From positions 1-51,510 of the forward strand of contig NZ_JACSOH010000030.1 of NCBI RefSeq assembly GCF_014349235.1: DNA of 51,510 nt, given 5' to 3'. Positions 7,944 to 17,246 of this stretch are shown here, piece by piece. Source of the stretch: Cytophaga sp. FL35 (GTDB lineage: Bacteria > Bacteroidota > Bacteroidia > Flavobacteriales > Flavobacteriaceae). A program made the translations under genes and the position numbers. The notes beneath the pieces were generated by a model that did not search any database, was not told the DNA's origin, and saw only the letters and a list, made by a program, of their open reading frames with translations. Every line of letters starts with the position of its first letter. The stretch's first letter is position 1.

Positions 7944-8831
7944 ATGGAAAAGCATAAATCAGGATTTGTAAATATTATTGGAAACCCCAATGTAGGTAAA
8001 TCTACTTTGATGAATGCCTTTGTGGGCGAAAAATTATCCATTATTACTTCCAAAGCACAGACCACCAGACACCGAATTCTAGGTATTGTCAATGGAGAAG
8101 ATTTTCAGGTGATTTTGTCCGATACCCCGGGAATAATCAAACCGGCCTATGAGCTTCAATCCAGTATGATGAATTTCGTCAAAACGGCATTTGAAGATGC
8201 CGATGTTCTTATTTACATGGTAGAAATAGGGGAGAAAGCTTTAAAGGACGAGGCTTTTTTTGAAAAAATAAAGAATAGCAAAATTCCCGTACTGTTGCTT
8301 TTGAACAAAGTGGATACGGCCACTCAAGAATTGTTGGAAGAACAAGTGCAATACTGGCAAAACCTTTTGCCTACAGTAGAGTTGCACCCTATTTCGGCCT
8401 TGAGCAATTTCAATATCAAAAATGTATTTGAACGCATCATCGAATTACTTCCCGAAGGGCCGGCCTATTATCCCAAAGACCAATTGACGGACAAACCGGA
8501 GCGATTTTTTGTCAATGAGACCATCCGCGAGAAAATTCTTTTGAATTATAAAAAGGAGATTCCATATTCGGTAGAAATTGAAACAGAAGAATTCATAGAG
8601 GACGAAGATATCATTCGCATGCGGGCGGTGATCATGGTGGAAAGAGATTCCCAAAAAGGAATAATAATAGGCCATAAAGGCAGCGCTTTAAAAAAGGTGG
8701 GTATGGAAGCCCGTAAGGATCTGGAGCAATTTTTTGGTAAGCAGGTACACATAGAACTCTATGTAAAGGTCAACAAAAATTGGCGTAGTGATGTGCGTCA
8801 ACTCAAGCGTTTTGGGTACAACCAAAACTAA
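7944..8831 (+). CDS. era: GTPase Era
   Basis: Era is a ribosome-assembly GTPase that binds the 3' end of 16S rRNA during maturation of the 30S subunit. The protein is 295 residues, normal for the family. The GTPase domain shows G1 GNPNVGKS (13-20), the G3 motif DTPGI near residue 60 and G4 NKVD. The C-terminal KH domain carries IIIGHKGSALKKVG near residue 240. The ATG is preceded by AAGATAAGGT. It follows the methyltransferase gene with a 3-nt gap, suggesting one operon. Confidence 0.97.
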   Translation: MEKHKSGFVNIIGNPNVGKSTLMNAFVGEKLSIITSKAQTTRHRILGIVNGEDFQVILSDTPGIIKPAYELQSSMMNFVKTAFEDADVLIYMVEIGEKALKDEAFFEKIKNSKIPVLLLLNKVDTATQELLEEQVQYWQNLLPTVELHPISALSNFNIKNVFERIIELLPEGPAYYPKDQLTDKPERFFVNETIREKILLNYKKEIPYSVEIETEEFIEDEDIIRMRAVIMVERDSQKGIIIGHKGSALKKVGMEARKDLEQFFGKQVHIELYVKVNKNWRSDVRQLKRFGYNQN

Positions 8832-8917
8832 ATCATAACATTAGCTTATTATTGAGCTTACTTTTTGGTTACGGTATTTGATCATATTCGTTTTTAGATA
8901 AATAACTATACCGTACT

Positions 8918-10441
8918 ATGAAAAAATCACTATTAGCAGCCCTGGTTGCAGGAGCTGCACTTTCTTCTTGCATTAAAGATTACATTGGCATGCCTGGTCA
9001 GGATAATGACAAGGACGTAGCCGCACTTACCTTTGAGAAAATAGGAACTTTTAGTAATGGTGAAGGTGATGAAGGCTTTGCCGAAATCAGTGCCTTTGAT
9101 GCCAAAACGAACAAACTTTTTATCGTAAATCCCAATGATGATGAGGTTTCGGTTTGGGATATTTCAAATCCGGGCATGTCCGTAAAACTTTCAGGTATAC
9201 CTTTGAATGGTACTCCAAACAGCGTGGCCGTTCATAAAGGCCTATTGGCCGTAGCGGTCGAAGATGCCAACAAGCAGGCAAATGGAACCATCGTAACCTA
9301 TGACACCGAAACCCTTCAGATGGTAGAAACATATACTGCAGGTGCACTGCCTGATATGGTTGCCTTCTCACCGAACGGAAATTATATCGTTGCGGCAAAC
9401 GAAGGGGAGCCTAATGATGACTATACGGTGGATCCCGAAGGATCGATTTCCGTTATCGATTTAAATAAGAGCGAAGTAGCTACTCTTTACTTTGCTAATT
9501 TCAGCCAAGAAGGTATAGGTAATGATTTTAGGGTTTTTGGGCCGGGTGCGAGCTTTGCCCAAGATGTGGAACCGGAATACGTCGCTATTTCTGATGATAG
9601 CCGTTATGCCTACGTAACCTTACAAGAGAACAACGGTATTGCGGTGGTCGATTTAAAGTCCATGAGCATTACTAATATATACGGGTTGGGAACAAAAGAT
9701 CATTCCTTGCCTATGAATAGTTTGGATGCCAGCAATGAAGATGATATGGTGGGTAACTTCCAGAATTGGCCGGTATACGGTTTCTATATGCCCGATGCCA
9801 TTGCGTTTGCAAAGGTGAAAGGAGGCGAATACTTGATTACCGCTAATGAAGGTGATGCCAGGGATTATGATGGCTATTCTGAGGAAGAAAGGGTAAAAGA
9901 TTTAGAATTGGATGCCACCGTATTCCCCAATGCCGAGGAACTTCAAATGGATGAGAATTTAGGAAGGTTAAAAACCACTACAGCCAACGGCGATATTGAT
10001 GGTGATGGAGATTTTGATAAGATTTATTCCTACGGTACGCGTTCTTTCACGATATGGGATACTTACGGAACACAGGTATATGATAGTGGAGACGACCTAG
10101 GAAGGAAAACTTTTGAATTGAATCCTTCGTATTTCAATGCCGATGAGGGCGAAGCCGACGGTCGCAGCGACGACAAAGGAGCTGAGCCGGAAGCGGTGAC
10201 TACCCTAAAAGTAGGTAGTTCAACATTGTTGTTCGTTGGGCTGGAACGTACAGGTGGCGTGATGGTGTACGACATTTCCAATCCGTATGCACCTGAGTTT
10301 GTCAATTGGATATTCGATGCGCAGGATGTGGCTCCTGAAGGTCTATTGGTAGTGCCCGCAAAAGATAGTCCTACAAAGGAAGACTTGTTGATTGTTACTA
10401 ACGAAGTAAGCAACACCGTTTCTATCTACGAAATCAAATAG
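8918..10441 (+). CDS. Choice-of-anchor I family beta-propeller lipoprotein
   Basis: This is a 507-residue surface or periplasmic lipoprotein. The signal peptide ends in a lipobox, ALSSC, with Cys17. The body is a string of beta-propeller blades with repeats such as NGTPNSVAV, LPDMVAFSPNGNYIVAANEG and ITANEGDARDYDGY. These are hallmarks of the choice-of-anchor I domain, also found near secreted alkaline phosphatases and nucleases. Several acidic Asp-Gly stretches (NGDIDGDGDFDKIYS) look like calcium-binding loops. The biochemical role is not known. The gene stands alone, closed by a terminator at 10470-10501. Confidence 0.85.
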   Translation: MKKSLLAALVAGAALSSCIKDYIGMPGQDNDKDVAALTFEKIGTFSNGEGDEGFAEISAFDAKTNKLFIVNPNDDEVSVWDISNPGMSVKLSGIPLNGTPNSVAVHKGLLAVAVEDANKQANGTIVTYDTETLQMVETYTAGALPDMVAFSPNGNYIVAANEGEPNDDYTVDPEGSISVIDLNKSEVATLYFANFSQEGIGNDFRVFGPGASFAQDVEPEYVAISDDSRYAYVTLQENNGIAVVDLKSMSITNIYGLGTKDHSLPMNSLDASNEDDMVGNFQNWPVYGFYMPDAIAFAKVKGGEYLITANEGDARDYDGYSEEERVKDLELDATVFPNAEELQMDENLGRLKTTTANGDIDGDGDFDKIYSYGTRSFTIWDTYGTQVYDSGDDLGRKTFELNPSYFNADEGEADGRSDDKGAEPEAVTTLKVGSSTLLFVGLERTGGVMVYDISNPYAPEFVNWIFDAQDVAPEGLLVVPAKDSPTKEDLLIVTNEVSNTVSIYEIK

Positions 10442-10469
10442 TAAATTTTTAGTACACTTTTTTTGGGAC

Positions 10470-10501
10470 AAACCCTTATCCATTCTGGTAAGGGTTTTTA
10501 T
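10470..10501. terminator. Bidirectional terminator between convergent genes
   Basis: A stem of about 11 bp with one bulged T (10470-10481 with 10487-10497) is followed by a T-run on the plus strand and preceded by A/T-rich sequence that serves the minus strand. It lies between the stops of the anchor-I lipoprotein gene and the convergent membrane protein gene. Confidence 0.75.
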
Positions 10502-11004
10502 GGTATTTTGTTAGAGCTTTCCAATATTCTTTGCATATAGGAGTATAGCTCGTGCATCTGTGGTTTCCCTTTGTGTTTTCCAACCCGCCCAAAAACATAA
10601 AGTGCCAACCAAATGATAACCATAAGTGCCATTAAGCTGAGTTGGAGAGCATACGGACGATTTAATATGGCACTGGAATACGCCCAAATGCCTAATATGA
10701 TAAAAACAGTAGCAATCCCAAAATGCAGGAACATAAAGAATGTCCATAAGGTAGGATTGGGGCCAAAAAGACCGTAAAGTTTACTTTGGTCGTCTTTGTA
10801 TACATTTATTTCCAGATGTAATTGAGGGGACCAAAAATGAACACGCTCTGAATTGAATTTGATAAAAACATGGTCGTCCAACCTTCTAATTATAAACGGT
10901 TTTTCTTCGGATTTTTCAAAGGCGGATAGCAGTGTTTCCTTCGTTTGCGCCAGTTCCAATTGAAATCTCGGTCTTAAAACAATGTCATTGGGCAAGGCTT
11001 TCAT
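10498..11004 (-). CDS. Small membrane protein of unknown function
   Basis: This is a 168-residue protein with a soluble N-terminal half (about residues 1-85) and two hydrophobic spans, LHFGIATVFIILGIWAYSS and LSLMALMVIIWLALYVF, followed by a short basic tail. The N-terminal part contains alternating beta-like segments (FIIRRLDDHVFIKF, LHLEINVY). I do not recognise a named family. It is transcribed divergently from der and converges on the anchor-I gene. Its place between era and der may simply be chance. Confidence 0.75.
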   Translation of the reverse strand: MKALPNDIVLRPRFQLELAQTKETLLSAFEKSEEKPFIIRRLDDHVFIKFNSERVHFWSPQLHLEINVYKDDQSKLYGLFGPNPTLWTFFMFLHFGIATVFIILGIWAYSSAILNRPYALQLSLMALMVIIWLALYVFGRVGKHKGKPQMHELYSYMQRILESSNKIP

Positions 11005-11058
11005 GGTCAGGGACTTTTAAGAAAGAAGAAGATACATAATTCGTTAAAATATTAGTAG

Positions 11059-11066
11059 TACTTTTG
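11059..11066 (+). promoter_or_regulatory. Candidate -7 box of der
   Basis: TACTTTTG matches TAnnTTTG exactly and lies 20 bp before the ATG of der. The -33 region is AT-rich without a strong TTTG. Confidence 0.5.
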
Positions 11067-11085
11067 TCGCAAAATTATTGCAGGT

Positions 11086-12390
11086 ATGAGTGCTATCGTT
11101 GCTATTGTGGGAAGGCCTAATGTGGGAAAGTCCACCTTTTTTAACCGTTTGATACAGCGGAGGGAGGCCATTGTTGATGCCGTTAGTGGCGTTACCCGAG
11201 ATAGGCACTACGGAAAAAGTGATTGGAACGGAAAAGAGTTTTCCTTAATTGATACTGGAGGTTACGTAGTGGGTAGCGATGACGTATTTGAAAAGGAAAT
11301 CGATAAGCAGGTAGAGTTGGCCATTGATGAAGCGGACGCCATTATTTTTATGGTGGATGTGGAAACCGGGGTTACAGGAATGGACGAGGATGTAGCAAAG
11401 TTGCTCCGTAGAGTGGACAAACCGGTATTCTTGGCAATCAACAAAGTTGATAATGCCATGAGAGAAGAAGATGCCGTGGAGTTCTATGCTCTTGGTCTAG
11501 GGGAGTTTTACACGCTTTCCAGTATAAATGGTAGTGGAACCGGGGACCTTCTGGATGCCTTAGTGGAAGTGCTTCCGGAGAAAGTGAATGAAGAAAGTGA
11601 ATTGCCACGTTTTGCTGTGGTAGGAAGGCCAAATGCGGGTAAATCCTCTTTTATCAACGCCTTGATCGGTGAAGACCGTTACATTGTGACGGATATTGCC
11701 GGTACAACGAGGGATAGTATAGATACCAAGTACAACCGATTCGGTTTTGAATTTAATTTAGTGGATACCGCCGGTATTCGTAGAAAAAGAAAGGTTAAGG
11801 AAGACCTTGAATTCTATTCGGTTATGCGCTCCGTTAGAGCCATAGAGCACAGTGACGTATGTATTTTGCTATTTGATGCCACCCGTGGTTTTGACGGCCA
11901 GGTAGAGAATATTTTTTGGCTTGCCCAGCGTAATAACAAAGGCGTTGTAATTTTAGTGAACAAATGGGATTTGGTAGAGGATAAAGAGACCAATACCATT
12001 AAGCAGTATACCAAGCAGATTAAAAAAGCCATTGAGCCGTTTGTAGATGTACCTATTATCTTTATTTCGGCCCTGACCAAACAACGAATTTATAAGGCCA
12101 TTGAAATAGCGGTGGAGGTTTATAAAAACCGTTCCAAAAAAATTAAGACAAGGCGGATAAATGATGTAATGCTTCCCATCATTGAGAAAACACCACCTCC
12201 TGCATACAAGGATAAATACGTGAAAATCAAGTTTATTACCCAATTGCCCACTCCTTATCCGCAGTTTGCCTTTTTCTGTAATTTACCGCAGTATGTCAGG
12301 GATCCGTACAAGCGTTTCTTAGAAAATAAGTTGCGCGAGCATTTTGATTTCACTGGCGTTCCCGTCACGGTTTTCATGAGGAAAAAATAG
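11086..12390 (+). CDS. der: GTPase Der (EngA)
   Basis: Der is the double-GTPase needed for 50S ribosomal subunit assembly. The 434-residue protein has two tandem G domains, the first with GRPNVGKST (about residues 9-17) and DTGGYV, the second with GRPNAGKSS (about 180-188), DTAGIRRK and NKWD. A C-terminal KH-like domain begins near residue 355. The length and order are typical. A clean ATG lies 20 bp downstream of a TAnnTTTG box. It is probably transcribed alone. Confidence 0.97.
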   Translation: MSAIVAIVGRPNVGKSTFFNRLIQRREAIVDAVSGVTRDRHYGKSDWNGKEFSLIDTGGYVVGSDDVFEKEIDKQVELAIDEADAIIFMVDVETGVTGMDEDVAKLLRRVDKPVFLAINKVDNAMREEDAVEFYALGLGEFYTLSSINGSGTGDLLDALVEVLPEKVNEESELPRFAVVGRPNAGKSSFINALIGEDRYIVTDIAGTTRDSIDTKYNRFGFEFNLVDTAGIRRKRKVKEDLEFYSVMRSVRAIEHSDVCILLFDATRGFDGQVENIFWLAQRNNKGVVILVNKWDLVEDKETNTIKQYTKQIKKAIEPFVDVPIIFISALTKQRIYKAIEIAVEVYKNRSKKIKTRRINDVMLPIIEKTPPPAYKDKYVKIKFITQLPTPYPQFAFFCNLPQYVRDPYKRFLENKLREHFDFTGVPVTVFMRKK

Positions 12391-12395
12391 GTTCG

Positions 12396-12450
12396 GCACT
12401 TTTAAGCTTTTCAAACATTTTGTGAAAAAACACAAACTTTTGTTAAGTGC
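12396..12450 (+). terminator. Nested inverted repeat after der, weak terminator candidate
   Basis: An inner 6-bp stem (12419-12424 with 12431-12436, loop of six A) is followed by CTTTT. An outer pair GCACTT/AAGTGC (12396-12401 with 12445-12450) encloses it. The stem is short and the T-run modest. Confidence 0.35.
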
Positions 12451-12473
12451 GCCACATACTGTTAATGGATTTC

Positions 12474-12481
12474 TATTTTTG
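12474..12481 (+). promoter_or_regulatory. Candidate -7 box of the outer membrane barrel gene
   Basis: TATTTTTG matches TAnnTTTG, 43 bp before the ATG at 12524. A clear -33 element at normal spacing was not seen. Confidence 0.45.
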
Positions 12482-12523
12482 GTCTATACCAATTACAACT
12501 AAAACCACTAAACAGATATACCC

Positions 12524-15283
12524 ATGAACAAAGCCTTTTTCGCTTTTGTTCTGTGCATTTTTTTATCCCCCTATTTAACGGCACAAGAATTTAAGATTAC
12601 CGGTTCGGTCAAAGATGCGAGTACCCAAAATCCTTTGGAAGCAACCACCATTTATGCGGAGTCTCCAAAGGACAGCGTTTTAGTGGCTTATACAATTTCT
12701 GATGAGAACGGGTATTTTGAACTGGAAGAGCGTACTTCTTTAAAAAGACTCAACCTTTTTGTCTCTTATAATGGCTACAAACCCTTAACCATGAATTTGG
12801 AGGTAAAACCTTCTACCAATTTGGGAACAATTCAAATGGAACCTCAAGCGCAGGAATTGGAAGGGGTAAACGTGGTTGGCGAACGTGTGCCCATTCAAGT
12901 GAAAAAGGACACCCTTGAGTTCAATGCAGATTCATTCAAAACCAGACCTGATGCCAATGTAGAGGATGTCTTAAAAAAGCTTCCGGGGGTAGATGTAGAT
13001 AGTGACGGAAAGATTACCGTCAACGGGAAAGAGGTAAACAAGGTGTTGGTTAACGGTCAGGTGTTTTTTAGTAATGACCCCAAGGTAGCAACCAAAAGTC
13101 TTCCCAAGGAAGTAATAGACAAAATCCAGATTACGGATTCCAAGACCAAAACTCAGGAGTTTACCGGGGAAGATGGGGATGGTGAAAGCAAGACCATCAA
13201 CTTGACCATTAAAAAGGATAAGAATAAAGGAATACTTGGGAGGGCGGCAGCTGGTTACGGAACCGATGAGCGCTACCAACTTAACGGATTGCTCAACTAT
13301 TTCAATGATACGGAGCGAATGAGTTTTATTGCCAGTAGCAACAACATCAATAACTCCGGCTTTTCTTTTGATGAAATTTATGATATGGTTGGCAATACAC
13401 GAGGCGGTTATGACGGCGCTCGCGAATCTGGGCTCATCAATAATTTTGGAAACGGAATTACCACATCCTCCAATATTGGAGGGAGCTATGCCAATGCCAA
13501 AAAAGGTACATATGAAGTAGATGGAAATTACTTTTTTGGCTACAGCGATTCTTTTAACGACCAAAAGACAAACAGGGAAAATATTTTGCCCAACGGCCGC
13601 TTCTTTTCAGATAGTGAGAGTAATTTCTTGGGCACTACCAATTCCAATAGAGGTGCGGCCAATTTGGAATTTGATATTGATGAAACCCTTCGTATTTCCC
13701 TTGAACCCTCTATGAGTGTCAATAGAACGGACAGTTATAACTTCAATACTTCGGTAACAACGGATGCATCTGGAAACCTGATCAATGAAAACAATAGAAC
13801 CACCGTTAGTGATGGTTTTCAGAGAAATTTTTCCAATAGACTCGAGATTATTAAAAAGTTGGATACCGTCGGTAGGTTTGTAAGTATTCGGTTTTCCAAC
13901 AACAATAATGAGAATAGAGATGTTTCCAACTTGGCATCACTTAGGGAAGTATATGGGGAAAATGCCGAAACGCAAGAGCTTAACCAACTTACCGAGGTAA
14001 GCAATAAACGTAACAGCTATGAAGTACAGGCAGAGTACCGCCATCCGATTACCGAAAAATTCTTTTTGGATCTGGAATATACCTACAGCCACGATGACCG
14101 TGAAAATAGCAAGCAAATTAATGATTTTGATGAGCAACAAGGAGATTATCTGCTGTTCAACGAAGAGCTGAGTTCTAATTTCAATTTTAAGAATATTCAG
14201 CAAACTCCGGCAATCGGTATTCGACGAAACGGGGAGAAACTCAATTTTAGGATAGGAGCCGAGTATAAGCTAACGGATTTGAGTAACCAAGATTTTCTAC
14301 AAAATTCCAATTTCTCCAAATCTTATAAAAATCTGCTTTTCAATGCTAGAATGCGCTACTCTTTGGGTAGAAATAAGCGATTTTTTGCAAGGTATCGATC
14401 TAATTTAAATTTGCCGTCTGTAAATCAGTTACAGCCGGTTCCCAATGTCAGTAATCCACTTAATGTGGTTATCGGTAATCCAGAGCTTTCTCCGGAGGTC
14501 AACCATAATGTGAACTTTAATTACAATGATTTCAATTGGAAAGATCGTACCGGTTTGTATGCCTATTTCAATATGAACTTTCAAAAAGACAGGGTTTCGG
14601 CCATTTCCACAACAGATGAAAATTTTCTTAGGACAACCCGTTTCACCAATATTGATGGAAATTACAATGGATGGGCAGGGTTCGGATACTCCAAACAGAT
14701 TAAAAAAGACAGTGTTTTTACAGCTAAATTCAATGTAAGACCGGGTATGAGCTTTGGCAAACAGGTGAGTTTTACCAATGGGGTGAGATTGGAGGCCAAA
14801 AGTATGGATGTTTCTCCCAACCTTTCCATCACTTATAATTACAAGGAGCTTTTGGAAATTGAGCCCGGCTACGGTATATCTTTTAATAACACCCGGTACA
14901 ATTTGGAGAGTGTAGAGGATATTAATTTCACTTCCCAGAATGCCAGTCTGAGATTAACTACCTATTGGCCAAAAAATGTAATTTTTGGTAATGATATTCG
15001 CTATACATACAACGGAAATGTAGGACCCGGTTTTAAAAAGGATGCAGTTTTTTGGAACATGAGCTTAGGCCTTGAAATTCTTAATAAGAAAGGAACTGTC
15101 AAGGTGTTGGCTTACGACCTTTTGGACCAAAATATCAACACCAGAAGAACAACGGGTGAAGACTTTATCCAAGATTTTCAGGGTACGGTGTTGAAACGCT
15201 ATTTTATGGGAAGTTTTACCTATAAATTTGACCAGTTTGGAGGTGCAAAACCATCTCGGGGAGGCCGGTTTAGAAGGCTTTAA
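12524..15283 (+). CDS. Outer membrane beta-barrel protein, TonB-dependent-receptor-like
   Basis: This is a 919-residue outer membrane protein. It has a signal peptide (cleavage near residue 20, after LTAQ), a carboxypeptidase-regulatory-like beta-sandwich (about 24-110), a plug-like domain (about 115-215, with LKKLPGVDVDSDGKITVNG and VLVNGQVFFS), then a long Asn- and aromatic-rich barrel. It belongs to the outer membrane beta-barrel family that resembles TonB-dependent receptors but has no SusD partner beside it. The C-terminus carries a basic, Gly/Arg-rich extension (PSRGGRFRRL) past the last strand. The substrate is unknown. Its 3' end converges on a lipoprotein gene with a 7-bp gap. Confidence 0.88.
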   Translation: MNKAFFAFVLCIFLSPYLTAQEFKITGSVKDASTQNPLEATTIYAESPKDSVLVAYTISDENGYFELEERTSLKRLNLFVSYNGYKPLTMNLEVKPSTNLGTIQMEPQAQELEGVNVVGERVPIQVKKDTLEFNADSFKTRPDANVEDVLKKLPGVDVDSDGKITVNGKEVNKVLVNGQVFFSNDPKVATKSLPKEVIDKIQITDSKTKTQEFTGEDGDGESKTINLTIKKDKNKGILGRAAAGYGTDERYQLNGLLNYFNDTERMSFIASSNNINNSGFSFDEIYDMVGNTRGGYDGARESGLINNFGNGITTSSNIGGSYANAKKGTYEVDGNYFFGYSDSFNDQKTNRENILPNGRFFSDSESNFLGTTNSNRGAANLEFDIDETLRISLEPSMSVNRTDSYNFNTSVTTDASGNLINENNRTTVSDGFQRNFSNRLEIIKKLDTVGRFVSIRFSNNNNENRDVSNLASLREVYGENAETQELNQLTEVSNKRNSYEVQAEYRHPITEKFFLDLEYTYSHDDRENSKQINDFDEQQGDYLLFNEELSSNFNFKNIQQTPAIGIRRNGEKLNFRIGAEYKLTDLSNQDFLQNSNFSKSYKNLLFNARMRYSLGRNKRFFARYRSNLNLPSVNQLQPVPNVSNPLNVVIGNPELSPEVNHNVNFNYNDFNWKDRTGLYAYFNMNFQKDRVSAISTTDENFLRTTRFTNIDGNYNGWAGFGYSKQIKKDSVFTAKFNVRPGMSFGKQVSFTNGVRLEAKSMDVSPNLSITYNYKELLEIEPGYGISFNNTRYNLESVEDINFTSQNASLRLTTYWPKNVIFGNDIRYTYNGNVGPGFKKDAVFWNMSLGLEILNKKGTVKVLAYDLLDQNINTRRTTGEDFIQDFQGTVLKRYFMGSFTYKFDQFGGAKPSRGGRFRRL

Positions 15284-15290
15284 TAGCGGT

Positions 15291-15740
15291 CTATGGTACT
15301 AAAAGTATACTACCGTTATAGATTTCTTGTATTTCTTTTGTTTCGTCATTTATCTTAAAAGAATCTGTCCTTAAAATACCTCCACAGCATCCACTGTTAG
15401 GTGTACGCTTTAATTCTAGGTCCAAATTGTATGTTATGGAATCTTTAATGATGAGTTGGTAAGAAAACGTATCTTCATTCCAATTACTATCCCTTAATAT
15501 GAGCATGTCCGTTTCCAATATATTTTCGATGGAAAGCTGGGCCGAGGTACTTCCCTTTAAGGTGATATCTTCCAAGGTCAAACTCTCGTTGGTAAGTAAA
15601 TTTTCTTTTGTAGTGCTGTCTCTAAGCTGAAATAGGAGTTCTGAAATACGACCTTCGCAGATGGTGGCAGCGCAGTCTACTTCGTCCGACTCACAAAAGG
15701 ATAAAAACAATAAGGGAATGAAGAGGAGGTATTTGATCAT
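15291..15740 (-). CDS. Small lipoprotein of unknown function
   Basis: This is a 149-residue protein with a short signal peptide ending in a lipobox, LSFC, with Cys16. It is then directed to the outer membrane or periplasm. The mature part has four more cysteines, two in CAATIC and a CC pair in GCCGG, which could form disulfides. No domain is recognised. It converges with the barrel gene and is divergent from the deaminase gene. Confidence 0.7.
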   Translation of the reverse strand: MIKYLLFIPLLFLSFCESDEVDCAATICEGRISELLFQLRDSTTKENLLTNESLTLEDITLKGSTSAQLSIENILETDMLILRDSNWNEDTFSYQLIIKDSITYNLDLELKRTPNSGCCGGILRTDSFKINDETKEIQEIYNGSILLVP

Positions 15741-15839
15741 AGCTTTTTGTAAAAAGATGCATTTATGTTAATTGGTTGCTTTATAGAGGAGAGAAATTTG
15801 TTATTGTATTGATAAATGTAGTATGTGAAAGGCAAGTTC

Positions 15840-15847
15840 TATCTTTG
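15840..15847 (+). promoter_or_regulatory. Candidate -7 box of the deaminase gene
   Basis: TATCTTTG matches TAnnTTTG exactly and lies 30 bp before the ATG at 15878. It lies inside the upstream extension of the frame, so it argues for the internal ATG and against the earlier non-ATG start at 15776. Confidence 0.5.
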
Positions 15848-15877
15848 ATTAAAAATAGCGAAAAAACAACTGATTTT

Positions 15878-16354
15878 ATGAGCGATTCACATGCGTTTTT
15901 TATGAAAAGGGCCATTGAAATGGCGGCTAAGGGTATGAATTCCAATGCGGGAGGTCCCTTTGGTGCAGTAGTGGTCAAAGACGGAGAGATTGTTGCCGAA
16001 GGCCATAATAAGGTTACCTCTACCAATGACCCAACAGCACATGCAGAAGTGGTGGTAATTAGAGAGGCTTGTGAAAAGTTAGGCTCTTTTCAGCTAACGG
16101 ACTGTATACTATACACCTCCTGTGAGCCATGCCCCATGTGTTTAGGGGCCATTTATTGGGCCAGGCCAAAGGCCGTTTATTTTGCGTGTACCAAGGAAGA
16201 TGCCAAGGCCATTGATTTTGATGACCGTTTTATCTATGACGAATTGGAAAAGGATATGGATGACCGCCAGATGACGTTTGTACAATTGCTTAGAAAGGAA
16301 GCACTGCCCGTTTTTCAAAGTTGGGCCGAAAAAAATGACCGAACAGAATACTGA
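15878..16354 (+). CDS. guaD: Guanine deaminase-like nucleoside/nucleobase deaminase
   Basis: This 158-residue zinc hydrolase of the cytidine deaminase fold very closely resembles Bacillus GuaD, which converts guanine to xanthine. Zinc and proton-shuttle residues are H55-A-E57 and C85-P-M-C88 in the block TSCEPCPMCLGAIYWARPKA. The C-terminal half matches GuaD in length and ends in the typical EY dipeptide. The ATG at 15878 was chosen because it gives the family length and lies just after a -7 promoter box. Substrate is inferred from similarity; other purine deamination is possible. Confidence 0.85.
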   Translation: MSDSHAFFMKRAIEMAAKGMNSNAGGPFGAVVVKDGEIVAEGHNKVTSTNDPTAHAEVVVIREACEKLGSFQLTDCILYTSCEPCPMCLGAIYWARPKAVYFACTKEDAKAIDFDDRFIYDELEKDMDDRQMTFVQLLRKEALPVFQSWAEKNDRTEY

Positions 16355-16420
16355 TTTGGCCATGTTTTAGTAATTTTCAGAACTTCCCCTATTGTAGTCT
16401 AAAATATTAAAACTTTATTA

Positions 16421-16717
16421 ATGACAAAAGCAGAGCTTATTGCTGAAATGGCGGCGGACGCAAATATTACCAAGGAGGAAGCGAAAATGGCATTAGAATC
16501 ATTTTTAGGGAATATAGAGGAGTCCTTAAGTAAAGGTAACCGCGTATCACTCACTGGTTTTGGCTCTTGGTCAGTTACAAAGAGAGAAGCGAGGATTGGA
16601 AGAAATCCTAGCACTGGTGAAAAAATTAAGATTGGTCAGAAAAAGATAGTCAAATTTAAGCCAAGTATTAAATTAATAAAAAAAGGTACGGGAGATGGCG
16701 GTCCAAGAAGTAAATAA
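16421..16717 (+). CDS. HU family DNA-binding protein
   Basis: This 98-residue nucleoid-associated protein bends DNA and would act as a dimer. It has the helical N-terminus (MTKAELIAEMAADANITKEE), the VSLTGFGSW core and the conserved beta-arm with GRNPSTGEKIKI. The family normally ends around residue 90; here a short tail, GTGDGGPRSK, continues. The gene overlaps the following membrane protein gene by 23 nt. It is not possible to say from the sequence whether this is the main HU of the cell or an accessory copy. Confidence 0.93.
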   Translation: MTKAELIAEMAADANITKEEAKMALESFLGNIEESLSKGNRVSLTGFGSWSVTKREARIGRNPSTGEKIKIGQKKIVKFKPSIKLIKKGTGDGGPRSK

Positions 16718-17123
16718 AAAAACGATTGATGATTACAAAGATGACTACTTATATTATACTGGTAAGACTAGCGAGTTAAACCGAAATTTAGCTTTTGCAG
16801 GTGTAGCCATAATTTGGATTTTTAAAACGACATCTGAGTCCGGTTTTGTAATTCCAAAAGAATTAATTTCTCCTCTAATTTGGCTTGTAATATCTTTAAG
16901 CTTAGATCTTTTTCAATATTTGTGTGGAGGATTAATTTGGTTGATTTTTTACAGATATTATGAGAACATGATCAATAATAAGAAGCGAAAACCAAATAAA
17001 GACTTGAAGGCACACCCAATATTACCTGGGGTTTTACATTTTTTTTATTGGTCAAAAATTGTTGCTAATTTAATTGCATACTACCTTTTACTGAGCTTTT
17101 TATTCAAAGAACTATTTCATTAG
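16695..17123 (+). CDS. Small membrane protein overlapping the HU gene
   Basis: This is a 142-residue protein with a charged N-terminus (about 28 residues), then hydrophobic spans near 30-46, 58-88 (long enough for two passes) and 115-138, with a basic loop (NNKKRKPNKDLK) between. No family is recognised. The ATG at 16695 lies within the end of the HU gene, preceded by ACGGGAG, a reasonable ribosome binding site. Its base composition is more AT-rich than the flanking core genes. Co-translation with the HU gene is likely. What a DNA-binding and a membrane protein would do together is unknown. Confidence 0.7.
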   Translation: MAVQEVNKKTIDDYKDDYLYYTGKTSELNRNLAFAGVAIIWIFKTTSESGFVIPKELISPLIWLVISLSLDLFQYLCGGLIWLIFYRYYENMINNKKRKPNKDLKAHPILPGVLHFFYWSKIVANLIAYYLLLSFLFKELFH

Positions 17124-17246
17124 TTTTAAATTTAAACAGCATTTAAAGTGGATTTAGCGAGTTTTTTATCGTATTGGTCTAAAAATGAATTGATTGAGTT
17201 ATCTTAAATAGTGTGTTGTCTTTACTTTTAAGGTAAAATTTTCAAG

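Noticed and set aside
12971-13564. A 197-residue minus-strand open frame inside the outer membrane barrel gene
   Set aside because: It is the antisense of a clear barrel gene and shows no domain; composition follows the gene on the other strand.
15776-15877. Upstream extension of the deaminase gene to a non-ATG start
   Set aside because: The extension matches no family sequence and contains a promoter-like box; the ATG at 15878 gives the family length.
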